Assembly: GCA_021791675.1 (NCBI GenBank)
Contig: JAJYWE010000016.1
Coordinates: forward strand, 1-32,241
Source of the DNA: Actinomycetes bacterium
GTDB taxonomy: Bacteria; Actinomycetota; Acidimicrobiia; Acidimicrobiales; JAKAOS01
Direction: 5' to 3'
DNA length: 32,241 nt
Part shown: positions 6,949 through 14,909 of the stretch, one piece after another
Numbering within the stretch: the first letter of the stretch is position 1
Layout: each line of letters opens with the position of its first letter
Notes under the pieces: model-generated
Told to the model about the DNA's origin: nothing
Seen by the model: the letters and a program-made list of their open reading frames with translations, nothing else
Databases searched by the model: none
Program-made: the position numbers and the translations under genes

Positions 6949-8558
6949 GCCCCCTTGCCCCCCTTCGCCTTCCCGGCACCGCCCGTGGCGGCGCTGCCCG
7001 CGCCAAGCCCGGCGCCCGGCGCGGCGGCCTTGGCTCCGCTCGTCGTGGGAGAAGGCGCCGTCAGCAACCCGCCCACCGAGGACCCGGTGACCGAGGAGGG
7101 CACCGCCACAGTCCCGCTGACCCGGACCAGGTCCCCTGGGCCGAGGTACGTCTGGCCCGAGACCACCACCGTCGTGCCCGGCGCCAGCCCGCTCACTTCG
7201 GTGGTCGTCCCGTCCGAGATCGAGGGGCGCACGCTGACGAGGGTGATCGTCCTCCCTCCCCGGGCAGCGGAGCCCGCGGCACCTCCCTTCCTCGCCTTCC
7301 TCGCCTTGTGCTTGGCGCCCTTGTGCTTGTGGGTGTGCCGGTGCGGTCGCGTCGTGGAGGCGGTCGCGCTCGCCGCGCCGGCCTTGGCAGTCCCTGGCGG
7401 CCCGACCACGAACACCTGTGGGGTCCCGTTGATCGTCACGATGGCGCTTGCCGGGACCAGGACCGCGTTCGCAGCCCGCGCCGTCACCACCGAGACAACG
7501 GCCGCCTCACCGGGATGCAGCCACGGCGGGTTCGAGGTCGGCGTCAACGTGACCTCGAAGGTCAGCGCGCTCGGGTCAGCCACGGGCGAGAGTGCGGTGA
7601 CTCGCGCCGGGAGCGTCGTGCCGCCCCCGAGGATCGAGAGAGTCGCGGGATCCCCGGTACGCAGGAGTGGCAGGTCCGCCTGGCTCACGGGCGCCTGCAC
7701 GCTGAGGGCTGCGCCGTCGAGGGTGAGGACGGTGGTCCCCGCCCCGACAACCTCGCCGACGGTGGCGGTGACCGAGGCGACCGTGCCCGCGAACGGTGCC
7801 CGCAGCGACTCCTCCGCCACGTTCGCCTCCACCACTGCCTCCGCAGCCTGCGCCTGGGTGACCGCGCTCACGAGGGGCTGGAGGGTCGCGGCGCTCGGCG
7901 GGGCGCTGGCAGCGGCAGCCTCTGCCTCCGCGAGGTTGAGGGCGGCCTGCGCCGATGCCACCGCCGCTCCTGCCGCGCTGACATCAGTGCCGCTCCCCGG
8001 TGACTTCGCCTGGGTGGTGGTAGTCCCCGACTGTGCCGGGCTCGCCTGGTGGGCCTGGCGGGCGGCGAGGACCGCTTGCTGGTAGGCCTCCTCGGCCGCA
8101 GCGAGGCTGGCCTGGGCCTTCGCGACCCCGTCCTGCGCCACCGCGAGCGCCTGGGCGGTCGGTGGCACCTCGGCAGCGGCCAGCTTCGCCTGCGCGGTCG
8201 CCACCGCAGCCCTCGCCTCGGCGAGCTGGGCCTGGAGGACGGGGTTCGCGAGGCTTACTAGCACCTGCCCCGCCCGGACCGACTGGCCTGCCACGACGTC
8301 GATCGCTGCAACACGACCCGCGACCCCCGGCGCAAGCGGGAGGCTCGATGTCGCCGCGACGGCCCCCGAGAGCGAGAGCGCGGAGATCGCGGTCCCGGCT
8401 GTCGCGCGCGCCACCTCCACCGCCGTGACGACGCCGTCCTTTCCCTCGTGGCGGGTGCCCTTGGGCGGCGAGCCGCCCGTGACGGCGAAGGCGGTGCCGG
8501 CGGCGGCGAGGGCCACGCCACTCCCGATCGCGAGCACCTTCGTGGCGCGGCCCCTCAT
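6945..8558 (-). CDS. HlyD/AcrA-like efflux adaptor (membrane fusion protein) with His/Lys-rich insert
   Basis: The 537-residue protein begins with a single membrane anchor (VLAIGSGVALAAAGTAFAV). A biotinyl/lipoyl half-motif LAPGVAGRVAAIDVVAGQSV comes next. A long alanine/glutamine coiled-coil region (AQLAEARAAVATAQAKLAAA onward) follows, then a beta-barrel section with VPASAIVTINGTPQVFVV, typical of adaptors partnered with RND pumps. It is longer than most adaptors, mainly because of a histidine- and lysine-rich stretch (HRHTHKHKGAKHKARKARKGG, roughly residues 400-425) and Ser/Gly/Ala-rich ends. ATG 8558 heads the operon. A weak G-rich sequence precedes it. It should link the pump to the cell envelope. 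Confidence 0.88.
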   Translation of the reverse strand: MRGRATKVLAIGSGVALAAAGTAFAVTGGSPPKGTRHEGKDGVVTAVEVARATAGTAISALSLSGAVAATSSLPLAPGVAGRVAAIDVVAGQSVRAGQVLVSLANPVLQAQLAEARAAVATAQAKLAAAEVPPTAQALAVAQDGVAKAQASLAAAEEAYQQAVLAARQAHQASPAQSGTTTTQAKSPGSGTDVSAAGAAVASAQAALNLAEAEAAAASAPPSAATLQPLVSAVTQAQAAEAVVEANVAEESLRAPFAGTVASVTATVGEVVGAGTTVLTLDGAALSVQAPVSQADLPLLRTGDPATLSILGGGTTLPARVTALSPVADPSALTFEVTLTPTSNPPWLHPGEAAVVSVVTARAANAVLVPASAIVTINGTPQVFVVGPPGTAKAGAASATASTTRPHRHTHKHKGAKHKARKARKGGAAGSAARGGRTITLVSVRPSISDGTTTEVSGLAPGTTVVVSGQTYLGPGDLVRVSGTVAVPSSVTGSSVGGLLTAPSPTTSGAKAAAPGAGLGAGSAATGGAGKAKGGKGA

Positions 8559-8670
8559 CGGAGACCCCCATGGCCTGCGGGCGAGCGGAGCAGACGCCTC
8601 GCCCGACGATGCTGCATGCTCCCGCTCGCCATGCTCGCCCTGCCTCCGATCTTCCCCCGCCGTCCAGAAT

Positions 8671-8687
8671 CTCTGTCGATGACAGAG
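8671..8687. promoter_or_regulatory. Palindrome, candidate MarR operator of the efflux operon
   Basis: CTCTGTC-GAT-GACAGAG is a perfect inverted repeat with 7-bp arms and a 3-bp centre, 113-129 bp upstream of the adaptor ATG. Size and symmetry suit a MarR-family dimer site, and the operon encodes a MarR protein. The assignment is by position only. Confidence 0.45.
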
Positions 8688-8754
8688 CTATTGTCCTGGT
8701 CCCGGATGATCGGGAGTTCGTCGAGATGTGAGGGCTCTGTGCGGGCCGCGGACT

Positions 8755-8802
8755 GCTCGCGCGCCACTCTCGAGCCACGCTCGTGGCTCGTCGTGCGCGA
8801 GC
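8755..8802 (-). terminator. Two-part hairpin after the 8870-9322 gene
   Basis: An inner stem CGAGCCAC / GTGGCTCG (8 bp, loop GCTC, 8771-8790) is enclosed by an outer stem GCTCGCGC / GCGCGAGC (8755-8762 with 8795-8802). It begins about 67 bp past the stop of the minus-strand gene. There is no U-tract, so it may be a GC-rich terminator or a processing/stability structure. Confidence 0.4.
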
Positions 8803-8869
8803 GGAGAGCTCCCTCTCAGGACGCTGCGATGGGTCCGGGCAACCAGCCCCGGGGAGAGCAGAGCCTCGC

Positions 8870-9322
8870 CTACCCGTCGAGTCGCTCGGCCACCCGGTGG
8901 AGGAGTGCACGGACCGTCGACTCGGCCACCCTATGGAGCAGGAGCCGATCGGCTTCCCGGCCGAGGATGCCCCCGGGAGGGTCGTAACAACCGCGGACCA
9001 CGAGCTCGGCTGCCGACAGTCCGAACGGAGCGACCTCCAGATCGCCCTCGAGACCGGGAAAGACACCGCCACGGGAGGTCGACTGCCACCGGAAGCCGAT
9101 GAGCGTCCGGTCACTTAGCCGTCGGATCGGGCTGAGCTCGATCGAGACCGTCCGCTGCAGCATGCGGGGCAGCCCGGCCGGGCCGACCTTGGCGCGGAGC
9201 TCTTCGGCCGCCGCGCACGCACAGGCGGTCGAGTCGCCCAGGATCGATGCCGCGTCGGCTTCGATCGCTCGTACCGCGTCCGGATAGGCCACGTGGATCA
9301 CGAGAAAGTCCTGGACGAACAT
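8870..9322 (-). CDS. Hypothetical protein, possibly SRPBCC-like
   Basis: The 150-residue product has no recognised family name. The second half alternates strands and turns (RTLIGFRWQSTSRGG, VFPGLEGDLEVAPFG, AELVVRGCYDPPGG) and ends in a long helix with two HRVAE segments. That arrangement resembles small SRPBCC (START-like) ligand-binding proteins; this is an inference from the pattern. A CACAAA-like cluster (TACACAAAEE, with two cysteines) lies near residue 35. ATG 9322 is chosen because GAGGGAG lies 8 bases upstream. The frame stays open far upstream through an 8-bp tandem array, so a longer form cannot be excluded. It is transcribed towards the efflux operon but is separated from it by a hairpin. 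Confidence 0.6.
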   Translation of the reverse strand: MFVQDFLVIHVAYPDAVRAIEADAASILGDSTACACAAAEELRAKVGPAGLPRMLQRTVSIELSPIRRLSDRTLIGFRWQSTSRGGVFPGLEGDLEVAPFGLSAAELVVRGCYDPPGGILGREADRLLLHRVAESTVRALLHRVAERLDG

Positions 9323-9352
9323 GCAACAATCTCCCTCGACCCGTCGGCTTCC

Positions 9353-9445
9353 CTCGACTCCTCGACTCCTCGACTCCTCGACTCCTCGACTCCTCGACTC
9401 CTCGACTCCTCGACCCGTTGACCCGTTGGCCCGTTGGCCCGTTGG
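9353..9445. repeat. Two adjoining 8-bp tandem arrays
   Basis: The unit CTCGACTC occurs seven times perfectly from 9353 to 9408, followed by one variant (CTCGACCC). From 9414 the unit changes to CCCGTTGA and then CCCGTTGG three times, to 9445. The array starts 31 bp upstream of the ATG of the minus-strand gene at 9322. Because 8 is not a multiple of 3, copy-number change would shift any reading frame crossing it, or change promoter spacing. Confidence 0.95.
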
Positions 9446-9711
9446 CCCCAGCGTCGCCGCAGTCACGAGCCGAGCGCCAGGGGGTCGAAGGTCCCTTCCT
9501 CGCCAGCGCCAGGCCGTCCGGCCCGATGTCGTTCCGGGGCCAGCCCGCGTTCGGTTCCCGAGGGGAGTGGCTCGCCACCCCCCGCTCTCCTCCCAGCGGT
9601 CCGTGTCGGACGGCGGTGGTACCACCCCCGTGGCCGAGTCGACTCACCGGTCGGGCGGTGGCAGTCCAGGGCGGGCCAGAGCCGCGGGACGCAACGGCGC
9701 GCGCGGCGCGC
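9446..9711. other. Intergenic sequence between two small minus-strand genes
   Basis: No supported gene. The region should hold the promoter of the 9322 gene if it is not co-transcribed with the gene at 9712-10203. I see no clear promoter boxes; only GC-rich runs near 9690-9711. Confidence 0.5.
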
Positions 9712-10203
9712 TCAGGCGCTGGAGGCGGTCTCTCGTATCGTGGTCGCCCACCACATGTCGTTCTCCACCGGGGCGCCGTGCACCACCACCACCTCTCCCA
9801 CCGGGATCGAGCTCGCGACGTCGGTGGCGATCCCCTTCCCGATGCCTCGGACCGTGAAGACGTGCGAGCGGTTCGTGAGCGCGAACGTGAAGTTCGCTCC
9901 GTCTGCCTGTTCGATCACGAGCTGACCATGACCGAGCACTCCACCGGTCGCAGAGACTCCGACGACCTTGCCGGCCAGGCCGGTGCGGATCAACCGGTCG
10001 GCTCGTCTGGCCGCGAGCGCAGGGCGCCGCCTCGCGCGCCGCTCCACCTTCGTGGGCGCGGGCGTCGTCCTGTTCGTCACCCCACGGCTCGCCACGGGAC
10101 CCGTCGTCGGGCTCGCGGCGACGGCACTGTCCACCGCGAAGCCGATCGTCCCCGCGGCGAGCAGCCCCGCCGTCAGCGTTGCAACGGCCGTCTTCGACAC
10201 CAT
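9712..10203 (-). CDS. Secreted protein with a DUF5666-like domain
   Basis: The 163-residue product begins with a clear signal peptide (MVSKTAVATLTAGLLAAG, then a small-residue cleavage region ending AVAA). An Arg/Ala-rich linker follows, then a domain with GLAGKVVGVSATGG, QLVIEQADGANFTFALTN, a VFTVRGIGKG segment and EVVVVHGAPVENDMWWATTI. This looks like one beta unit of the type seen twice in the lipoprotein at 2496-3215. ATG 10203 is preceded by a strong GGGAGGAG at 7-8 bases. The product is probably exported to the cell surface or medium; function unknown. Confidence 0.7.
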   Translation of the reverse strand: MVSKTAVATLTAGLLAAGTIGFAVDSAVAASPTTGPVASRGVTNRTTPAPTKVERRARRRPALAARRADRLIRTGLAGKVVGVSATGGVLGHGQLVIEQADGANFTFALTNRSHVFTVRGIGKGIATDVASSIPVGEVVVVHGAPVENDMWWATTIRETASSA

Positions 10204-10709
10204 GGATCTGCTCCTCCCTCTCGTGCTCCGCTGTCGGGTCAGCGGTAGCGGGAGCGGTCCCATCCTCGAGCTCCCAGCGCCTCGGAGGAGCGGCGCGCTC
10301 CGGGGCGAGCGGGAACCGGGCCACCCTCGAGCTGTCGAGCGAGCCCCGACCCCGACCCGCGCTCGTGGGCCGCGGTGCGCGATGCTGACGTCACACGTCC
10401 GGGAGAGGGGCCGACATGGCTTGGTGGAGGAGGGCTGCGAAGCGAGTGATCCGGCTCCTCCACCAGCGCCGGTCGTCCCGGCACCGCATGGTGCCCGTGC
10501 CCGTGCCCGTGGACAGGACTGGGTCCTTCCCTCGCTGCCTGCCGCCGACCATGGTGGCACTCGCGAGGGGGAAGGCGGTAGCTCCCCGATCGCGGCGCGC
10601 GTCCGGGGCCGTCTCCTCGCGGCGCAGCCGTGCGCCCTGGTTGCACGGTCCGCAGCGCGCGATCGCGCCGTAGGGTCCCGCGAACGGACTCCGGTCCCGG
10701 GAGCTCGCC
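10204..10709. other. 506-bp stretch without a supported gene
   Basis: The first ~25 bases carry the ribosome-binding site of the minus-strand gene. The 8-bp palindrome TGACGTCA lies at 10386-10393. A possible 85-codon plus-strand frame (10416-10673) has an Arg-rich composition with no recognisable motif, and I do not support it. The stretch ends abruptly where the duplicated PIG-L fragment begins. Confidence 0.55.
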
Positions 10710-11012
10710 GCCGCCCGGGACCCCCACTTCTTCCCCGAGCTCGCGCTGCCCGCCCATCGCCCGGATGCCCTGCTGCTCTGGGAGGCCGACGAGGCCGACC
10801 ACGTGGAGGACGTGACCGGCTACGAGGAGGCGAAGCTCGCCGGGATCCTCGCGCACGCCAGCCAGCACCGCTCCACCATGGCGATCGAGGAAGGCGACAC
10901 CGGTGCGCAGCTGGCCGCCTTCCGCAGCCGGCTCCTCGGGCGTCTCGCGGCCTCCGGCAAGCAGGCCGGCGTCGCATACGGAGAGGCGTTCAAGCTGATC
11001 CAGCCGTTGTAG
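10710..11012 (+). pseudogene. 5'-truncated copy of the PIG-L deacetylase gene (direct repeat copy B)
   Basis: Bases 10710-11021 repeat 2135-2446 with three differences, all synonymous in the deacetylase frame. The copied part encodes the last ~100 residues of the enzyme through its stop codon (11010-11012). It lacks the HPDD and HPDH zinc motifs, so it cannot be a working deacetylase. No start codon or ribosome-binding site precedes it; the sequence just upstream (ending GAGCTCGCC) is unrelated. It ends 35 bp before the stop of the convergent DeoR gene. The absence of amino-acid changes suggests recent origin, or exchange with an intact gene. Confidence 0.92.
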
Positions 11013-11056
11013 CCCGTCGCCGGGGCGCTCGGGCCGCCCTGCCCAGCCCTCTCCGC

Positions 11057-11848
11057 TCAGCCCTCCCCGCCCAGGGGCTGCGCGACGAGGACGCGGCGGA
11101 TCTCCCGGGCGAGGACCTGGCGCGCACGGTCGGGAATGCCCCAGTCGGTGACCAGGGTGCCGACCCGATCCAGCCCGGCGATCCGGCCGAGCCCGACCGT
11201 CCCCCACTTGGTGTGGTCCGCGAGCACGATCACCTGGCCGGCGTGGTCCAGCAGGGCCCGGTCGGTCTCGGCCTCGGCGAGGTTCGGGGTGGTGAGGCCG
11301 GCCTCCTGGTCCAGCCCGTGGACGCCGAGGAAGAGCAGGTCCACGTAGAGGGAGCGGATGGTCGCATCCGCGAGGGGGCCGACCAGGGAGCGGGAAGGGG
11401 TCGGCGAGCCGCCCGTCACGACGACGCGCCCGGCGGGCCCCGCGCCGTGGAGCCGCTCGGCGACCTCGAGGGAGTTCGTCACCACGGTGACGTCGCTGCG
11501 GTGCCGGAGCAGCCCGGCGAGCGTCCACGTCGTGGTCCCCCCGGAGAGGGCTACCGACGAGCCGGGCGGGACCATCGAAGCCGCCACGGCCGCGATGGCC
11601 TCCTTCTCGGCCTGCTGGAGGCCCTGCTTCACGTCGAAGCCGGGCTCCTCCGCACTCCGCCACGGCGCGAGCGCACCGCCGTGGACCTTCTCGACGACGC
11701 CCTGGCGCGCGAGCACGTCGAGGTCACGACGGATGGTCATGTCCGAGACCTGGAACTGCGACGCCAGCTCGGTGACGCGGACCACCTCACGCTGGCGCAC
11801 CTGCTCGGCGATCCGCCGGCGGCGCTGCTCCGCGAGGACCGTGCTCAC
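11057..11848 (-). CDS. DeoR-family sugar-operon repressor
   Basis: The 263-residue protein has the DeoR layout. The N-terminal winged helix is AEQRRRRIAEQVRQREVVRV, then LASQFQVSDMTIRRDLDVLA with the family signature region, then GVVEKVHGGALAP. The C-terminal sugar-phosphate sensor has SVALSGGTTTWTLA, VVTNSLEVAERL, VVVTGG, LFLGVHGLD and VLADHTKWG. The family senses phosphorylated sugars in the cytoplasm. GTG 11848 follows GGAGGAGAG by about 6 bases and overlaps the beta-galactosidase stop (GTGA). As the last gene of the galactoside operon, it probably represses that operon; a dyad at 17634-17700 is the best candidate operator. Confidence 0.9.
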   Translation of the reverse strand: MSTVLAEQRRRRIAEQVRQREVVRVTELASQFQVSDMTIRRDLDVLARQGVVEKVHGGALAPWRSAEEPGFDVKQGLQQAEKEAIAAVAASMVPPGSSVALSGGTTTWTLAGLLRHRSDVTVVTNSLEVAERLHGAGPAGRVVVTGGSPTPSRSLVGPLADATIRSLYVDLLFLGVHGLDQEAGLTTPNLAEAETDRALLDHAGQVIVLADHTKWGTVGLGRIAGLDRVGTLVTDWGIPDRARQVLAREIRRVLVAQPLGGEG

Positions 11849-13953
11849 GACTGCTCTCCTCCCCCGGCGTCGACGACCGCGGCCCCGTGGCCCGGGAGGC
11901 GGAGGACCACCCGCCCCCCGGCGGCCTCCTCGAGCTCGCCGCCCGTCACCAGCGTCGGCGAGCCCGCCAGCTCGACCTCGACCGGCGCTGCGTCGGTGTT
12001 CACGTAGAAGCAAAACCGGCCCCGCCTGCTCACGCCAACCGACCCCGGCGCCTCTGCGAGGGGTCGCACCCCGGCACCCTGCCAGGCGCGGGCGAGAACC
12101 GCCTCGAGCGTCGGGGCGTCGAGCCCGCATCCGACGTAGAGGGCCTGCCCCGTGCCCCACGAGCGGGTCGTGACGGCGGGCATGCCGACGAGCGGCCCGG
12201 TCGCGTACCGGGCGAGGACCTCGGCGCCACGCAGGTGGATGACCTCCTGCCAGCCGGACGCGCTCCCAGCGGACCCGGCCAGCGGACCGGTGAGGGCGAC
12301 GACCTCCCCGTCCGCGAGCGGCGCGAGCTCCTCGACCTCGAGCCCGAGCACCTCGCGGAACGCGGCCGGATACGGGCCGGCCGGGACGTGGTCGTCCTGG
12401 TCCACGATGCCGGAGAACGGGCCGACGACGAGGGTTCCCCCGGTCGCGACGAAGTCGGCGAGGCGCTTCGCGTGCTCGGCGGCGACGAGGTAGAGGTTCG
12501 GCGCGAGCAGGACCCGGTACCGACCGAGCGGACCGGCCGGCGAGACGAAGTCCACCGGGACGTGGCTCCGGTAGAGCGGTTCGTACCAGGACTCGAGGAT
12601 CGCCCGGAGCTCGAGCGTCGAGTCGGGATGGGACGGCTGCTCGAGCGCCCACCAGCTGGACCAGTCGAGGAGGATCGCCACCGAGGCGTCGACGCTCGTC
12701 CCCACGACCTCGCGGAGCCGCCCGAGCTCCTCGCCGAGGGCCGTCACCTCCTCGAAGGTCCGGCTCGCCGCCCCGGCATGGGGCACCATCGCGCTGTGGA
12801 ACTTCTCCGCCCCCGCCCGCGCGGCTCGCCACTGGAAGAAGCAGATTCCATCCGCGCCCCGTCCGACGGCCTGGAGGCTGAGGGAGCGCATCATCCCGGG
12901 TGGCTTCCGCGCGTTGCGGGGCCGCCAGTTCACCGCCGAAGGCGCCTGCTCCATCAGCATCCACGGTGCCCCGTCCCCGAGGGAGCGCATGAGGTCGCCG
13001 ACCATCGCGGCTCGCACGTAGGCGAGCGGGTCCGCCGGGTCGGGATAGGAGTCGTCCGCGACGATGTCGACGTGCGGGGCGAAGCGCCAGTAGTCCACGG
13101 GACGGAACAGACCCATGAAGTTCGTCGTGACCGGCACGGTAGGCGTGAGCGACTCGAGCACCTGGCGCTCGGCGAGGTAACAGCCGAGCAGCTCGTCGGA
13201 GGAGAAGCGCGCGAAGTCGAGCACCTGGGTCGGATTGGAAAGGGTGGGGGCGAGCCGTGGCGGCAGGATCTCGTCGAAGGAGTGGTACGCCTGTGACCAG
13301 AAGGCTGTCCCCCACGCCTGGTTGAGCGCCGCGACGTCCCCGTAGCGATCCGCGAGCCAGGCGCGAAAGCGCGCCGCCGAGACGTCGCAGTAGCAGGCGG
13401 CGACGTGGCAGCCGTACTCGTTGCCCACGTGCCACATCTCGAGCGCCGGATGGTCGCCGTAGCGGCGCGCCAGCGCCTCGACGAGCGTGAGCGCGGCCTC
13501 CCGGTAGACCGGCGAGCTGGGACAGTAGTGCTGGCGCGCCCCGGGCCAGAGGGTCGCGCCCTCCCGGGTCACCGGGAGCATCTCGGGGTGCGCGCGGCTG
13601 AGCCACGCCGGCGGCGAGGCGGTGGCCGTGGCCAGGTCGGCGGCGATCCCGGCGCGGGCCAGCCGGTCCAGCACGTCGTCGAGCCAGGCCCAGGAGTGCA
13701 CGCCCGGGGCCGGCTCCAGCAGCGCCCACGAGAACACCCCCACCGTCACGAGGTTGACCTGCGCCCTCCGCATGAGCGCGATGTCCTCGTCCCAGACCTC
13801 GGGCCCCCACTGCTCGGGGTTCCAGTCCCCGCCGTAGAGGATGCCGCGCCGCGCGGTCGGGAGCGAGCGGTCGAGGGCCCCGCGGTGCGCGCCTCGATTC
13901 GACCCAGCCGACGAGGACCGGTCACCTGCGGACCCGCCGGCTGCGGCGCCCAC
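11845..13953 (-). CDS. GH42 beta-galactosidase
   Basis: The ~702-residue enzyme shows the GH42 TIM barrel opening GGDWNPEQWG. The acid/base glutamate lies in HVGNEYG (Glu179 counting from the start used here) and the nucleophile in LMEQAPSAVNW (Glu335). Cysteines in HYCP, YGCH and ACYC match the zinc site described in thermophile GH42 structures. A trimerisation/glutamine-amidotransferase-like domain follows, with the GGTLVVGPFSGIVDQDDH segment. There is no signal peptide, so it acts in the cytoplasm on imported beta-galactosides. The start is uncertain. No ATG is in frame before the barrel; GTG 13953 lies in a short repeated AGAAAGGSVGAAAGGSAG-like stretch, 32 bp after the permease stop. The true N-terminus may be up to ~30 residues shorter. 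Confidence 0.9.
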   Translation of the reverse strand: MGAAAGGSAGDRSSSAGSNRGAHRGALDRSLPTARRGILYGGDWNPEQWGPEVWDEDIALMRRAQVNLVTVGVFSWALLEPAPGVHSWAWLDDVLDRLARAGIAADLATATASPPAWLSRAHPEMLPVTREGATLWPGARQHYCPSSPVYREAALTLVEALARRYGDHPALEMWHVGNEYGCHVAACYCDVSAARFRAWLADRYGDVAALNQAWGTAFWSQAYHSFDEILPPRLAPTLSNPTQVLDFARFSSDELLGCYLAERQVLESLTPTVPVTTNFMGLFRPVDYWRFAPHVDIVADDSYPDPADPLAYVRAAMVGDLMRSLGDGAPWMLMEQAPSAVNWRPRNARKPPGMMRSLSLQAVGRGADGICFFQWRAARAGAEKFHSAMVPHAGAASRTFEEVTALGEELGRLREVVGTSVDASVAILLDWSSWWALEQPSHPDSTLELRAILESWYEPLYRSHVPVDFVSPAGPLGRYRVLLAPNLYLVAAEHAKRLADFVATGGTLVVGPFSGIVDQDDHVPAGPYPAAFREVLGLEVEELAPLADGEVVALTGPLAGSAGSASGWQEVIHLRGAEVLARYATGPLVGMPAVTTRSWGTGQALYVGCGLDAPTLEAVLARAWQGAGVRPLAEAPGSVGVSRRGRFCFYVNTDAAPVEVELAGSPTLVTGGELEEAAGGRVVLRLPGHGAAVVDAGGGEQS

Positions 13954-13985
13954 CGACCCGCCGGCTGCGGCGCCTGCGGACCCGC

Positions 13986-14909
13986 TCAAAGCTTCACGCT
14001 GCCTGCGGTGAGGCCGGAGCGCCAGAACCGCTGGAGCGAGAGGAACGCGACGATGAGGGGGATGACCGAGATCATGGCGCCGGTGACGACGTAGGCGTAC
14101 AGGTTCGGCGTCTGGCCGTACTGGGTGTTCCAGGTGTAGAGGCCGAGCGTGATCGGGTAGAGGCGCGTGCTCGACAGCATGACCAGGGGGAGGAAGAAGT
14201 TGGTCCAGATCGCGACGAACTGGAACAGGAAGATCGTCACGAGCGCGGGTGAGAGGATCCGGAGCACGATGGTCCGGAAGATGCGCACCTCGCCGGCACC
14301 GTCCACGCGAGCCGCTTCCAACAGCTCCTCGGGAACGGAGGAGCCCGCGTAGACACGAGCGAGGTAGACCCCGAAGGGGCTCACCATGCTCGGGAGGAGG
14401 ACGGACCAGATCGTGTTCGTCAGCCCGAACTTCGACATGAGCAGGTAGAGCGGCAGCGCGAGCGCGGTGCCGGGGATCAGCACCCCACCGAGGATGACCG
14501 AGAACACCAGCTCCCGCCCGGCGAAGCGGTACTTCGCCAACGCGAAGCCCGCCGACGCGGACAACAACGTCCCGACCACCGCGCCCACGCCCGCGTAGAG
14601 GATCGTGTTCAGGATCCACTGGATGAAGATCGAACCCTCGAAGGTGAAGACGCCCCGCACGTTGGTGAAGAGGGCGAAGCTGTGCCCGAACCAGAAGCCG
14701 AAGGAGCTGAACAGCCCCCCCGTGGTCTTGGTCGACGAGACCACGAGCCACCACACGGGGAGGAGGAAGTACAGCCCCATGACGAACAGGAAGGCCATCG
14801 CGAGCACCTGGCTCGCCTGGACCCGGGAGGCCCCGCCGGGCTCGGGGGATCGGTTACGCGCTCGGCGTCGCTCCGAGCCACGCGGGGAACCGAGAGTGGT
14901 CGCGCTCAT
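13986..14909 (-). CDS. ABC sugar transporter permease (MalG/CarB-like)
   Basis: The 307-residue protein has an Arg-rich N-terminal tail and about six membrane segments (first LAMAFLFVMGLYFLLPVWWL). The cytoplasmic EAA loop is ELLEAARVDGAGEVRIFRTI, which docks to the ATPase. The length and the C-terminal LQRFWRSGLTAGSVKL are typical of the MalG-type half of CUT1 sugar importers. Its ATG overlaps the stop of the MalF-like gene (ATGA at 14906-14909). The ATPase gene is absent from the operon. Confidence 0.9.
   Translation of the reverse strand: MSATTLGSPRGSERRRARNRSPEPGGASRVQASQVLAMAFLFVMGLYFLLPVWWLVVSSTKTTGGLFSSFGFWFGHSFALFTNVRGVFTFEGSIFIQWILNTILYAGVGAVVGTLLSASAGFALAKYRFAGRELVFSVILGGVLIPGTALALPLYLLMSKFGLTNTIWSVLLPSMVSPFGVYLARVYAGSSVPEELLEAARVDGAGEVRIFRTIVLRILSPALVTIFLFQFVAIWTNFFLPLVMLSSTRLYPITLGLYTWNTQYGQTPNLYAYVVTGAMISVIPLIVAFLSLQRFWRSGLTAGSVKL

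Larger units (their letters stand above)
8559..8869. other. Intergenic region upstream of the efflux operon
   Basis: No convincing gene is seen in these 311 bases. They contain the 5' region of the efflux operon (minus strand), a perfect 7-bp-arm palindrome at 8671-8687, and a large two-part hairpin at 8755-8802. I could not place a confident -35/-10 pair. Confidence 0.6.

Noticed and set aside
4228-8085. Very long plus-strand frame opposite the RND pump and adaptor genes
   Set aside because: It is a GC-driven antisense frame, rich in Arg, Gly, Glu and His with no domain pattern. The minus-strand frames encode clear RND and HlyD proteins.
9353-9445. Possible CRISPR-like array
   Set aside because: Units are 8 bp, directly adjoining with no spacers, and no cas genes are near. 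It is simple tandem repetition.
10386-10393. TGACGTCA palindrome as a regulatory site
   Set aside because: An 8-bp palindrome is easily found by chance, and it is about 185 bp from the nearest start with no promoter boxes beside it.
10416-10673. Plus-strand frame of 85 codons starting MAWWRRAAKRVIRLL
   Set aside because: Only a moderate upstream purine run supports it. The product turns into Arg/Ser/Pro low complexity and has no recognised relatives, so I do not call a gene.
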